Numbered from the stretch's first letter, positions 7,828-16,986 are shown. The stretch: 64,000 nt of DNA from Chitinophaga silvisoli (GCF_003412465.1 NZ_QTJV01000013.1:124001-188000); one strand, 5' to 3'. Made by a program: numbers and translations. Notes: generated by a model from the letters alone, not told the origin.

Positions 7828-10056
7828 ATGAAAAAATTTCTCCTACTCGTTGCAATAGTCGCAACATCATTCCATGCTTATTCCCAAACCATCGATCAGA
7901 AAGTAGAGGCCCTGTTGGCAAAAATGACCCTGGAGGAAAAGGCAGGTCAGATGACGCAGATCAGCGTAGAAGCATTTTTGAAAACTACCAATGGTGTCCT
8001 GAATGAGCCACATGAATTTGATATGGCGAAACTGGAGCTCGCCATCAAAAAATATAAAGTAGGCTCTATTCTCAATGTCGGCGGGAACGCACAAACGGTG
8101 GAGGTCTGGCGGAAACGGATTGAGACAATCCAGCAACTGGCACTCCAGGAAAGGCTGAAAATCCCGGTGCTCTATGGTGTAGATGCCATCAGGGGGAATA
8201 ACTATACCCTGAATTCAGTGATGTTCCCGCAACAGATTGCGCAGGCGGCCTCTTTTAATCCGGCTATGGCCAAAAAGGCCGCGGCGGTGACGGCTTATGA
8301 AACAAGGGCTTCTTTTATTCCATGGAATTTTAGCCCGGTATTAGACCTCGGCAGACAACCCGTATGGCCACGTATCTGGGAGACCTATGGTGAGGATCCT
8401 TACCTGGTGGCGGAAATGGGCAAGGCTGTAGTGCAGGGATACCAGGGGGATGATGTGGTGACTGATAAATACCATGTAGCAGCCTGTTTGAAACATTATA
8501 TGGGTTACAGTATGCCATTGAGCGGGCATGATCGTACACCTGCATGGATACCGGAGAGGGAGTTGCGGGAGTACTTCCTGCCACAGTTTGCCGCAGCAGT
8601 GAAAGCAGGTGCAAAAAGTGTGATGGTGAACAGTGCGGAAATCAATGGTGTGCCTGTGCATGCGAATAAACACATTCTGACAGATATACTGAAAGGAGAA
8701 TTAGGATTTAAGGGCCTGGTGGTAAGCGACTGGCAGGATATTCAATACCTGTATCAGCGTCACCGGGTAGCGAAGGATAACAAGGAGGCGGTGATGATTG
8801 CAATCAATGCGGGTATTGATATGAGTATGGTGCCTACCGATTTTACATTTACTGAGGCACTGATAGCGCTGGCAAAGGAAGGGAAAATACCGATGACGAG
8901 GATTGATGATGCGGTGAGGAGGATCTTAAGAGTGAAGTATGAAACAGGACTTTTTGAAAATCCGGTGGGCGCTGCCAAAGACTATCCTTTGTTTAACAGT
9001 GCGGCACATAATCAGCTGAACTATGACCTGACAGCGGAATGCATCACATTGCTGAAAAATACGAATAATATTCTTCCATTGGCGCAGGGTAAGAAGATCC
9101 TGGTAACAGGTCCATCAGCCAATTCAATGCGGTCTTTAAATGGAGGATGGTCCAGGATCTGGCAGGGTACGACAAGTGATGAGACGGAGAAAGAGAAGAA
9201 TACGATCCTGGAAGCGGTGCAGCATGTGTTTGGTGCAGGGAATGTGGAATATAGTGCAGGAGCAGACTTTGACAAGGTGCTGGATGTAAGGGATGCGGTG
9301 GCGAAGGCCGCAAATGTGGATGTGATCGTGCTGTGTATCGGGGAGACAAGTTATACGGAGACACCAGGGAATATCGGGGATCTCAGGATTTCAGATGCAC
9401 AGATAGAGCTGGCAAAGGCGTTGGCAGGTACAGGGAAACCTATTGTGTATGTGTTGACAGAAGGTCGTCCAAGGATTATTTCAGCGATAGAGCCTTTGAG
9501 TGCGGCGGTGATTCATGCGTACCTGGCAGGGAATGAAGGAGGCAATGTGATTGCGGATGTGCTGGCGGGGAAGGTGAATCCTTCCGGTAAGTTGCCGTAT
9601 ACGTATCCGAGGTCTACGAATAGTCTGGTGAATTATTATCACAAGTATACGGAGACCTTGCAGTTTGACGAGACGGCGGGATATAATCCCCAGTGGGAGT
9701 TTGGGTTTGGGCTGAGTTATACCCAGTTTGGTTATACGAATTTGAAGCTGAGTAGTGCGACGCTGAAGGATGGAGCGCCTATTACGGTGACGGTGGATGT
9801 GACGAATACGGGGAAGGTTGCGGGGAAAGAGACAGTGCTGATGTATGTGAGTGATGAGGTGGCGAGCATTACGCCTGAGGTAAAAAGATTGCGTGGGTTT
9901 GAGAAGATTGAGTTGCAGCCGGGACAGATGAAGACGGTGACATTTAAGATTGATAAGGACAGGCTTTCATTTATTAATGGGCAGTTGCAGCGGGTGACGG
10001 AAGCGGGGGATTTTACGATGAGTGTGGGAGGATTGAAGGCTGGGTTTAAGTATTAG
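7828..10056 (+). CDS. bglX: GH3 beta-glucosidase
   Basis: 742-aa periplasmic or exported glycoside hydrolase family 3 enzyme that releases terminal beta-linked glucose (or related sugars) from oligosaccharides. Signal peptide at residues 1-19. The N-terminal TIM barrel contains the KHYMGY substrate-binding strand at about 222-227 and the nucleophile D301 in GLVVSDW. The alpha/beta sandwich and the C-terminal Fn3-like domain follow and end close to the expected length for BglX. It is monocistronic. The symbol is used at family level, since GH3 members differ in substrate. Immediately downstream is an unusual 15-16-bp tandem repeat and a terminator. Confidence 0.92.
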   Translation: MKKFLLLVAIVATSFHAYSQTIDQKVEALLAKMTLEEKAGQMTQISVEAFLKTTNGVLNEPHEFDMAKLELAIKKYKVGSILNVGGNAQTVEVWRKRIETIQQLALQERLKIPVLYGVDAIRGNNYTLNSVMFPQQIAQAASFNPAMAKKAAAVTAYETRASFIPWNFSPVLDLGRQPVWPRIWETYGEDPYLVAEMGKAVVQGYQGDDVVTDKYHVAACLKHYMGYSMPLSGHDRTPAWIPERELREYFLPQFAAAVKAGAKSVMVNSAEINGVPVHANKHILTDILKGELGFKGLVVSDWQDIQYLYQRHRVAKDNKEAVMIAINAGIDMSMVPTDFTFTEALIALAKEGKIPMTRIDDAVRRILRVKYETGLFENPVGAAKDYPLFNSAAHNQLNYDLTAECITLLKNTNNILPLAQGKKILVTGPSANSMRSLNGGWSRIWQGTTSDETEKEKNTILEAVQHVFGAGNVEYSAGADFDKVLDVRDAVAKAANVDVIVLCIGETSYTETPGNIGDLRISDAQIELAKALAGTGKPIVYVLTEGRPRIISAIEPLSAAVIHAYLAGNEGGNVIADVLAGKVNPSGKLPYTYPRSTNSLVNYYHKYTETLQFDETAGYNPQWEFGFGLSYTQFGYTNLKLSSATLKDGAPITVTVDVTNTGKVAGKETVLMYVSDEVASITPEVKRLRGFEKIELQPGQMKTVTFKIDKDRLSFINGQLQRVTEAGDFTMSVGGLKAGFKY

Positions 10057-10060
10057 TTGG

Positions 10061-10182
10061 GATGTTTTTTGGGGAAGATGTTTTCTGGGGAAGATGTTTT
10101 TTTGGGAAGATGTTTTCTGGGAAGATGTTTTCTAGAGAGATGTTTTCTGGAGAGATGTTTTCAGGAAAGATGATTTTTTAGG
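10061..10182. repeat. Tandem repeat, eight units of 15-16 bp
   Basis: Eight successive copies of a unit beginning GATGTTTT and ending in a G/A-rich run. Unit starts are at 10061, 10077, 10093, 10109, 10124, 10139, 10154 and 10169. The first three periods are 16 bp and the last four 15 bp. The array lies between the bglX stop codon and its terminator, so it forms a repeated 3' untranslated region. There are no unique spacers, so it is not a CRISPR. Confidence 0.9.
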
Positions 10183-10213
10183 AGAAGGCTGTTCTGTAAT
10201 GGGACAGCCTTCT
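10183..10213 (+). terminator. Terminator after bglX
   Basis: Stem AGAAGGCTGT with ACAGCCTTCT, followed by a T-rich sequence (TTCATTAATTTT). It lies right after the tandem repeat and faces the convergent phosphodiesterase gene. Confidence 0.75.
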
Positions 10214-10244
10214 TTCATTAATTTTAAGTCAGAGATGCAATCAA

Positions 10245-11195
10245 TTAAAAAGTCAGCAACTTCGCCTGCTCCGGTATAATCAACTTCACATGCAAAGGAT
10301 TATACGCCTTCAACTGCTCCCGGATCATTTGCTCCCTGTTGCCCCCTGGTTTTATATGCGTAATTACTACCGGGAAATCTTTCAAAGACTCCACCCCTGC
10401 CAGTGAGGCTAAATCCTGTAATTCCGACATCAACCAATGTGGCGTGAGGTGTCCGAACAACAATTTATCTGCCTGCTCATTGGCAAAAGACACTTCTATA
10501 AACAGCGCTTTTAATTTTTTGGATTTTAATAAGGGTGCAGCCTGTTCCCAAAGCTGGTGTAGCTTGTTAGAATGCTCTACAGAATCTGCCCCTGTATCAC
10601 CCAGGTAAAGCAGGTAGGCATCCTTATGCCTTACCAGGAAAGCGGTACTTTGATAAGGGCTGGAATGAGCAAGTGGAAATGCCGTCACCTGCATATCGGT
10701 GTTTTGCAGGACAGTTTCAGTTGCGGGTTTAAGCACAGTATAGTGATACTTATTCAGCACAGGCTTCTCCCCTTCATCTGCAAAATTTGCCCAGCTTTTC
10801 CAGCTAAAATATTTATCTTTAAGAATATCAAGTACGTAGTCCAGTCCATAAATATTCTTGGTACTGTCATCGGGTGAATTGATGACCATCCCTGCTAAGT
10901 GATCCAGATGACCATGAGAGATCAGGAACCCTTTTACGTTCCTTTTCAATACCTCCTCGGCATCGCCGTGTAATAGCTTCGCGTGTATAGCCTTTTCGAT
11001 ACCATAATGTACCGTACCGGCATCCAGGCAAACATAGTCTTCACTCCCCTGCGGGGCAATCATATAAGCAGACAGGTTGCTTTCGTCCGTACCGCCCTTC
11101 ACCCCCAGTGGGATCACTTTAAAAGAAGTTTGTGAAAAAGCGAATTGACAAAAGAAGCAGGCTGTCAGCGTAAGCGTGGTAAAAACAGACTTCAT
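10245..11195 (-). CDS. Class II 3',5'-cyclic-nucleotide phosphodiesterase (MBL fold)
   Basis: 316-aa metallo-beta-lactamase-fold protein with a signal peptide (residues 1-21), so periplasmic. The metal site HGHLDH is at 94-99, followed by LAGMVINSPDD, the arrangement seen in the class II cAMP phosphodiesterase family (PF02112). Further ligands are in FPLAHSSP, YLGDTGAD and GHLTPHW. Expected reaction: hydrolysis of cAMP or a related cyclic nucleotide to the 5'-monophosphate. Its start codon is 2 nt after the end of the upstream DUF2314-ankyrin gene, so they form an operon. A general MBL hydrolase is the alternative reading. Confidence 0.82.
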   Translation of the reverse strand: MKSVFTTLTLTACFFCQFAFSQTSFKVIPLGVKGGTDESNLSAYMIAPQGSEDYVCLDAGTVHYGIEKAIHAKLLHGDAEEVLKRNVKGFLISHGHLDHLAGMVINSPDDSTKNIYGLDYVLDILKDKYFSWKSWANFADEGEKPVLNKYHYTVLKPATETVLQNTDMQVTAFPLAHSSPYQSTAFLVRHKDAYLLYLGDTGADSVEHSNKLHQLWEQAAPLLKSKKLKALFIEVSFANEQADKLLFGHLTPHWLMSELQDLASLAGVESLKDFPVVITHIKPGGNREQMIREQLKAYNPLHVKLIIPEQAKLLTF

Positions 11196-11197
11196 GA

Positions 11198-11956
11198 TTA
11201 TTTTTCTAGTAAAGGAATGATATGCTCCCAGTTCAATGCTTTGGCAAAATCAAGGGCGGTTTTGCCATTGTTGGTTTTGAGAGATGTATCAGCACCGGCA
11301 GCCAGGAGTTCTTCGATTAGGGTCCTGTTGCCGGCGATGGCTTCTTTGTGAAGGAGCGTATAGCCGTTTTCATCTACTGCATTTATTATAGCGGGATCCT
11401 GTTGCAGGTGTTCAGCTACTTTTTGCCGCATGTTTTTACTCATGGGATGTTCGATCAGGTTCTCAGGATGTTCTTTTTCCTGGTATACGATCAGGATATC
11501 ATTGTAATCACCGAAATCAAGTCCCCAAGCAGCATCATGATCATTTCTCTCCTCTTCACTCATTTGTGAACGAATAGCATGAATGGTAAAACCGCCGTAG
11601 GTAAGATCCTGGTTCACAAATAGCCAATCACTGATCTGATCGAGAGATAGTTTTACTTCTGCACCGTTCTGGATATTAGTCAGCTCGTTAGGAGTATTCA
11701 CAAGCACGCCATAGATATATTCGCCATCGAAGCCTACGTTGTTGATCCACATGTTTTCTGTAATCGGTTCTGTATCGGGTCCGGTTTCCTGCATAAATAC
11801 GGCTTTGACGCAGGCTACATTCAGGGCTGGGACTATTCTGCGGTATTCCCAGGAGAGTTCGCGCCAGAAATATTTAAAGGTATTTTGAGCCTTTTTGTAT
11901 GCCGCCATCATGGCTGGACTATCCCCTTTGACATAGAATATCTTTTCGTTACTCAT
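11198..11956 (-). CDS. DUF2314 protein with C-terminal ankyrin repeats
   Basis: 252 aa. Residues 1-165 fit the DUF2314 family: FKYFWRELSWEYRRI, then a region ending in the DISDW-like SLDQISDWLFV and GGFTIHAIRS. The C-terminal 65 residues are about two ankyrin repeats (ENGYTLLHKEAIAGN, LLAAGADTSLKTNNGKTALDFA). No signal peptide, so cytoplasmic. DUF2314 proteins occur near toxin/immunity loci, but the function is unknown. It is the first gene of a two-gene operon with the cyclic-nucleotide phosphodiesterase. Confidence 0.8.
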   Translation of the reverse strand: MSNEKIFYVKGDSPAMMAAYKKAQNTFKYFWRELSWEYRRIVPALNVACVKAVFMQETGPDTEPITENMWINNVGFDGEYIYGVLVNTPNELTNIQNGAEVKLSLDQISDWLFVNQDLTYGGFTIHAIRSQMSEEERNDHDAAWGLDFGDYNDILIVYQEKEHPENLIEHPMSKNMRQKVAEHLQQDPAIINAVDENGYTLLHKEAIAGNRTLIEELLAAGADTSLKTNNGKTALDFAKALNWEHIIPLLEK

Positions 11957-12119
11957 GGTTCCTGTTGAAGTTTGTGGGTTTAAATTTAACTAAACAAATC
12001 AGAGGGCAGTAAATTACATAAAAAAGCCAAAATAGATGCCAATCTAATATTATACCTTTATCAATAGGTCTGACAGCCCATCATTCCTGGATCTATAATC
12101 ACAACATAAGCGGTTGTCA

Positions 12120-12858
12120 ATGCGGTTAATTACACCCACTTTCGGCAAAATCCCCGCGGGGCAACTTGCGCTATATGGTCTTACACTCCGGAAACCTCAT
12201 TATTTCCTGGTGTTCATGCTGGAGGGGAATAGCAGTCATGGGGTAGATCTTAAAAAGTAGACAATCAACGGCATTTCATATTGCCTTGTCAAATGCATGC
12301 ATTGCCGGCATCTAAAGAAGGGACTGACTATTTCAAATTGAATTTTGATGAATATTGTTTATCGCATTTGCCCAGGCTGTATTCATTTTTGATTGATCCT
12401 TATAATAATCAGAAAATTACATTCACGGCCAAAGCGGCCGGCAGGCTAAGAGCGAACTTTGAGAGATTACAGGACTTACCGGGGGCACCTGAAGCGGAGC
12501 CTGAACTGCTCCTCTCCTATCTGAATACATTGCTGACGGAAATTAACATTGGCTATTTCGCCGGTGATAAAAATCCGGCTGACAATAAGCTGGCTGCCCA
12601 TATTCGTTTCAAACGGCTGGTAGAGGAAAGACTTATGAGACAGCTGACAGTGCCCGTATCGCAGAAAGTCTTGTCATTAGCACTACTGTGCTTTACAATA
12701 TCGTAAAGTATTACGCGGGGTGTTCTCCAAAAGAGTACATCCACCACCGGTTAATACTGGAAGCTAAACGGCGTTTATGCTATTCAGCGAGTTCTATAAA
12801 AGAGCTTGCTTATGACCTTGATTTTAATGACCCTGAATATTCTCCCCGGTTGTATTAG
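12120..12858 (+). pseudogene. Decayed AraC-family transcriptional regulator
   Basis: Three consecutive frames give one AraC-type protein. ATG 12120 opens MRLITPTFGKIPAGQ and runs to a TAG after LKK. A second frame from about 12258 gives LPASKEGTDYFKLNFDEY and the rest of the sensor region. A third frame from about 12652 gives ARIAESLVISTTVLYNIV and AYDLDFNDPEYS, the paired helix-turn-helix. It ends in a premature TAG inside the recognition segment. At least two frameshifts plus stops make it non-functional unless sequencing errors are involved. Confidence 0.75.
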
Positions 12859-12938
12859 AAAAAGGCCAATGTGCATCAGCGACGTAAATATTATGAGGCG
12901 ATCATCACACCTGAATCAGAGCTCCAGCCTGCCAGGGT

Positions 12939-13100
12939 GCATATAAAATGGGTGGTTCGGGAGATTATGTTATTGTGGTGGGAGTTAATGTGCATAAGGA
13001 GGGTAAAGTTCCCAAAAGGGTATGTGAGCTGTGATATGAGATTATTAATAACAACGATCTTCAATTAAAGGAGATCTGGCTACATGATGGATTATTTTAG
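12939..13100 (+). pseudogene. Possible coding remnant with in-frame TGA
   Basis: One frame reads protein-like sequence (DYVIVVGVNVHKEGKVPKR, then EIINNNDLQLKEIWLHDGLF) interrupted by a TGA at 13032. It lacks a start codon. It could be a relic of an unknown gene; no family recognised. Confidence 0.25.
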
Positions 13101-13101
13101 A

Positions 13102-13923
13102 TCAGGCAGGATTATTCTTAATCAATTTCTCAAATGCTGCCAGAACTTTTTCCTGTGACATTTCCATGCCGACAATGTTAATATTTGCTTCTGCCAGCAT
13201 GGCCAGGTAGCCCATGCAACCCATTTTAAGGGTATATTCCGGCCATTTGCAGGACATTGTTTCCCATAGACCAAAAATGCTGTCATTTATAACCAGGTGC
13301 TTATTTTCGACATCTATGAATAATTGATTTTTGGCGCGGGCATCACCTTCGTGGGGCAGAGGAATAGATTTTCTTCTTTTTAATAAAGGAATTGCTTCCT
13401 TCCCATAAGAAATTATATTTTCAAGGGTTATATAGTTTGTTTCTGTCACAAAAAGCCCGATGTTATCCCTGATAAGGACCAGGGCGAAAGGATATTCATC
13501 AGCTTCCCCGTCATTGATGATCTCTTCTTCTGTCGGGGTTTTGAATTGATAAATTGTAGTTCCTGAGATATAGTCTATTCCCATAAAGGGTGCCGCATCA
13601 TAGATGTAATTTGGCAGGTAGATTAATTGCCAGTCAGGCCATCTTTCCTGCAAGTTGGCCATGAAATACCGTAATACGGATGTTTCATTTTCCATATCAA
13701 ACGACCAGAATGCCAGGTGTTTTGCTTCCATGTCAGCAATAACCAATCCCTCCATCCATCCGTATTCTATCAGGGAATCAGAACGTTGGTGTTTCTTCAG
13801 ACTTTCGAAAAAATTATCTTCTCCTGAATAGAGGTCCTGGGTAATTTGGCAGGCACCCCATTTGTTGTAATAGATAGTCAATAAGCCCTTGCTTTTGATA
13901 ATGTAGTTGGCCCTGCTTCCCAT
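13102..13923 (-). CDS. Hypothetical protein (MGSRANYI family-like)
   Basis: 273-aa soluble protein without signal peptide. It begins MGSRANYIIKSKGLLTIYYN followed by KWGA, a pattern I associate with scattered hypothetical proteins of bacteria, but I cannot name a function. The body is rich in aromatic and acidic residues (WPDWQLIYLPNYIYDAAPF, CKWPEYTLKMGCMGYLAML) and seems to contain two related halves. It stands alone among decayed genes. The ATG is supported by the conserved-looking N-terminus. Confidence 0.65.
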   Translation of the reverse strand: MGSRANYIIKSKGLLTIYYNKWGACQITQDLYSGEDNFFESLKKHQRSDSLIEYGWMEGLVIADMEAKHLAFWSFDMENETSVLRYFMANLQERWPDWQLIYLPNYIYDAAPFMGIDYISGTTIYQFKTPTEEEIINDGEADEYPFALVLIRDNIGLFVTETNYITLENIISYGKEAIPLLKRRKSIPLPHEGDARAKNQLFIDVENKHLVINDSIFGLWETMSCKWPEYTLKMGCMGYLAMLAEANINIVGMEMSQEKVLAAFEKLIKNNPA

Positions 13924-14399
13924 ATACTCTTTTGCTGATTTGTATCAAAATTAAGCCCTTTAAGGGATTATTTTATTTTGTATCTCAAAAGGTCGCGGCT
14001 ATGTACCCAGGGATTCCTATTATTGAAATCGGAAAACGTAAATATTATGGATATTATCAAGGTAGTATGGGTTGTAAGTGAAATATAGGGATCAATGCAT
14101 TCATATTAACAACGCTTTTAAATTTACTTTTATTTTGATCTCCAATTATAGGCATGCAGTTGAATCAACTTCAAAATTGACCAGAATTTACTTGAATTGA
14201 TCCCGAACTAATGAAAACAGCATTAAAGAACTGGGATTAGCAGTCATTACCGTAGTAAGATTACATGACAAAGTGCAGATTCCACAGCATTTGCCGGTGA
14301 ATACGGTAGGGGTGATTACAGCGAACAATGTACGGGGTGAACAGTTGGAATAATTATGAAAATGCCGAAGCGGGCGGGCTCTTTTCATCAGCATTTAAA
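13924..14399. other. Non-coding stretch with a possible gene relic
   Basis: No intact gene. One plus-strand frame (14201-14353, 50 codons without ATG) reads ELGLAVITVVRLHDKV and VGVITANNVRGEQLE before a TAA. It looks like the C-terminal end of a lost gene but is too short to assign. Confidence 0.35.
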
Positions 14400-14702
14400 C
14401 TACACATATCTTATCATTTGGGAAAACTCCTGTAGATGCAGCCTGATCATATACATCAACTTTTTTTGAAACCAGTCGATTGTCCGGATATCCCTGTTAC
14501 CTGATATATACTCCTGTGCGGTACCTTCAAGTCTTTGCTTTAACCTGTCCATATATTTATTACTCCACAGGTGAACGGTGTTCTCATGTTTCATTCTATC
14601 AACATGCTGAATGGAAAAAAGAAATTCAGTGTACATCAGGTTAACCGAATCACATGCAGCTACATCAAAATTATTGAGAAGCATATCAGCGTTATTATTC
14701 AT
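14400..14702 (-). CDS. Hypothetical small protein
   Basis: 100-aa soluble, mostly helical protein (MNNNADMLLNNFDVAAC to HLQEFSQMIRYV), no signal peptide, no family recognised. It follows two other small genes on the same strand (88 aa and an RRM protein) with short gaps, so co-transcription is possible. Coding potential is supported by mixed codon use and an ATG immediately after an AT-rich leader. Confidence 0.5.
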   Translation of the reverse strand: MNNNADMLLNNFDVAACDSVNLMYTEFLFSIQHVDRMKHENTVHLWSNKYMDRLKQRLEGTAQEYISGNRDIRTIDWFQKKLMYMIRLHLQEFSQMIRYV

Positions 14703-14744
14703 AGACTTGGTTTTAAAATTTAAATAAACAAAGTGCAGGAAGAT

Positions 14745-15011
14745 CTACTCTAATGTAAAGATCGGGCTGTCATTTATTGTGCTGATTACCTTGATTTCTT
14801 CATCATTCATCTCCAGCCGAAACAAACTTTCATTGGCAATTTTCTTTAATGATTGCATATAGAAGATGCCATCCAGCATATGAATTACGATTGGTATAGT
14901 AGCGCGGCGATCTATACAAAGGGAATTGTTCAAAAATCTGAACTTATTGTGTTCAGTCTTTTCGTAATAGGCTCTGCTATGTAGTTTGTTGTAAATGTCG
15001 CTTATGGTCAT
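14745..15011 (-). CDS. Hypothetical small protein
   Basis: 88 aa, starting MTISDIYNKLHSRAYYE and containing NNSLCIDRRATIPIVIHML. Soluble, no motif recognised. It lies 63 nt downstream of the RRM gene on the same strand, with a 42-nt gap to the next small gene. Function unknown. Confidence 0.5.
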   Translation of the reverse strand: MTISDIYNKLHSRAYYEKTEHNKFRFLNNSLCIDRRATIPIVIHMLDGIFYMQSLKKIANESLFRLEMNDEEIKVISTINDSPIFTLE

Positions 15012-15074
15012 ATTTGAATTTTTTTATTATAGGAAAAGGGATTAATTCCCTTTTCCATCAATATCATTGCACGG

Positions 15075-15356
15075 TTACCAGCGGTTATTATACCCAGATC
15101 TCGCTGGTCCTTCCTCCCTGGGTTTGGCTTGATTGGCGGTAATTGTTTTGCCGTCAATTATAGACCCGTTCAATTCTTTAATAGCTTTCTCAGCTTCCGC
15201 ATCATCGGGCATGGTAACAAAGCCAAAACCCTTGCTACGGCTGGTAAACTTGTCAATTATAATATTTGCTGAAGTCACGGTTCCGTATTTGGAAAAATGA
15301 TTATTTAAATCCTCTTTAACAACAAAAGGACTCAGATTGGACACATAGATATCCAT
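15075..15356 (-). CDS. RRM-domain RNA-binding protein
   Basis: 93-aa single RNA recognition motif. RNP2 is IYVSNL (residues 3-8) and RNP1 is KGFGFVTM (42-49), with the aromatic residues that stack on RNA bases in place. A short basic Gly/Arg tail (KPREEGPARSGYNNRW) follows. Such small RRM proteins are widespread in Bacteroidota and cyanobacteria and bind single-stranded RNA, often linked to stress or cold response. It heads a run of three small minus-strand genes. The RNA targets are unknown. Confidence 0.92.
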   Translation of the reverse strand: MDIYVSNLSPFVVKEDLNNHFSKYGTVTSANIIIDKFTSRSKGFGFVTMPDDAEAEKAIKELNGSIIDGKTITANQAKPREEGPARSGYNNRW

Positions 15357-15812
15357 TGTATAATGTTTTTATTGTGAAAAAATTCGAATGAGGTAATAAA
15401 GGTGGTAAAAAAGAAGGCTGTAAAAGAAAACCAGGTTATTAGTGCCTTAAACTCAAACTATCATCCTTATAAAGGTATGGCTAATATATCTCTCTACCTA
15501 ATTTATTTATTATCACAGAGTTTTGTTAAAATTTTCAGGGTTTTTATATTAAATCGATGGGGTGCCCGGTACTGTCTTACCTTTCGGGAGTGGTGCGACG
15601 GTGTTTTATAACTACCGGGATTATCAGTTTAAAAATAATACAAGCCATACCTTTTAGATCAACCTGTGGTTTTCTGAAAAATGCCTCGGGGGGCATTAAG
15701 GATTGACGAGGAGTTGGATTATGCTTACCAGGTGGAAGAAAAGGAGCATCAGCCTTGAAAATTGGTAAGCAATTTTACAGAAAGGATAAGATGTGGTACC
15801 ATAAAATCCTGA
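15357..15812. other. Region with no supported intact gene
   Basis: Contains the presumed promoter of the RRM gene and, on the plus strand, broken frames that probably belong to the upstream part of the decayed T9SS gene. A 69-codon open frame in it has no recognisable features. Confidence 0.4.
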
Positions 15813-16499
15813 AGTTTCAGCGTGGTTAAGTGGTGGAGACGGAGTTCCAACGAAAAGCAGCAGCTGTGTGCGGTGTATACAGGTCAGGCCATGAGTAATA
15901 GTCATCAATATACGGGGAACTGGTCATTTAGTCTGATACTAAGGGGCATCTCAGTGGATGATCATCCCCTTTACAAGCCGGCAGCATAACCTTTGGTGAG
16001 CATTGATGATACTATAATACAGTTTAATCATGCAAATCAGTTTACAGTAGAATATGTAAATAATGAGCAGCGTATCCGGTAGAATTTTATAGTCCAGGAT
16101 CGGGGTGTGAAAGTGCAGACACTTAGTGCTAATGATGGGTATAGTGATATACTTGTAGGAGCATATTTGCAGGAAAAGGTGGCGGACACTTCATTGTCTT
16201 CGTTATCTTCCGGTTTTAGGGCGGAAGCGGCCGTTTCGGTTTCGGTTTCGGTTTCGGTGAAGGCGTTTCCAAATCCGGTAGTCAATTATTTATCGGTGCA
16301 GTTGCAGGGATTAGACGCGAAGCTTTCCACTTACATAAGGGTAATCAATACACAGGGAGTGTTGGTGAAAGTGGTGAAGGTTGGGAATATAGCGGATGGA
16401 GTGCTGTCTGTAGATGTGAGTGGGTTTATACCGGGAGGGCATTTTGTACTGGTGGAGAATGGGCGAAATGTGTTTAAAGAGAAAGAGGTGAAGGAGTAG
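15813..16499 (+). pseudogene. Remnant of a T9SS-secreted protein
   Basis: One frame reads continuously as protein except for stops: TGA at 15810, TAA at 15987 and TAG at 16080. It runs through FSVVKWWRRSSNEKQQ, YTGNWSFSL, FNHANQFTVEYVNNEQ and VQTLSANDGYSDILV, and ends with a T9SS-type C-terminal sorting domain (KAFPNPVVNYLSVQL, VINTQGVLVKVV, GGHFVLV). The C-terminal domain is intact from a GTG at 16107, but the cargo part is broken. A hexamer repeat lies at the junction before the sorting domain. Confidence 0.7.
16233..16256 (+). repeat. GTTTCG hexamer x4
   Basis: Four perfect GTTTCG units, encoding alternating Val-Ser in the linker before the T9SS C-terminal domain. This is a slippage-prone short tandem repeat in a decayed gene. 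Confidence 0.9.
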
Positions 16500-16519
16500 T
16501 TTAAATAAATAATTAGTAT

Positions 16520-16551
16520 GCCCCCGGAAAGGTTTGTTGCCTTTTGGGGGC
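16520..16551. terminator. Hairpin between T9SS remnant and GIY-YIG gene
   Basis: GCCCCC pairs with GGGGGC, and the stem extends with G-T and A-T pairs around a TTTGTTG loop; A/T-rich flanks on both sides. Suits termination for the convergent pair. Confidence 0.6.
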
Positions 16552-16560
16552 AAATTATTT

Positions 16561-16986
16561 TTAAACGGATTTATTCCATTTTGGAAAGGAGCCGAAGATA
16601 TCCTGGTGTTGACGAAGGAGTTTTTTCTTCAGGGTTTCGGGACAGTCTTTGTTGTTGGCATTGTAAGTGGCGTACCAGTAGATGTTGAGTGCTTCGATGT
16701 TTTCCCTGGTCATTTGTTTCTTCCAGGCGATGTGGGCGGGAGTTTTGCCAAACTGGTTGGCATTGATGATTTCGTCTTTGAGGTTTGATTTGTTTGAGAA
16801 AGAGCCGTCTTTTTCAACCTTGCCGGAATGACCGATGTAGATGAGTTCAACGCGGCCTTTTTTAAGGGCGTAGATGATGAAGATTCCGTGTGTATCAGCG
16901 GGTGCGTTGCAGACTGATGGGAGGTCTTTCTCGGGTGTGAGGAAGAAGTTGCCCTGGGAGGTGTATTTGTTTAGAATGTCGAACAT
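16561..16986 (-). CDS. GIY-YIG-like protein
   Basis: 141 aa. A GIY-YIG-like pair is visible: GIFIIYAL at about residue 34, then LIYIGHSGKVEKDG at about 48. A basic-to-acidic helical part follows, with KDEIINANQFGKTPAHIAWKK and a C-terminal ending LLRQHQDIFGSFPKWNKSV. Compared with true GIY-YIG nucleases the first motif is altered (GIF in place of GIY), so nuclease activity is uncertain. Monocistronic; no partner suggests its role. Confidence 0.6.
   Translation of the reverse strand: MFDILNKYTSQGNFFLTPEKDLPSVCNAPADTHGIFIIYALKKGRVELIYIGHSGKVEKDGSFSNKSNLKDEIINANQFGKTPAHIAWKKQMTRENIEALNIYWYATYNANNKDCPETLKKKLLRQHQDIFGSFPKWNKSV

Noticed and set aside
10061-10182. Possible CRISPR array
   Set aside because: Units are contiguous 15-16-bp copies with no unique spacers and no cas genes nearby.
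12871-13068. 65-codon plus-strand frame after the AraC relic
   Set aside because: Another frame in the same interval reads more protein-like, and neither has a plausible start.
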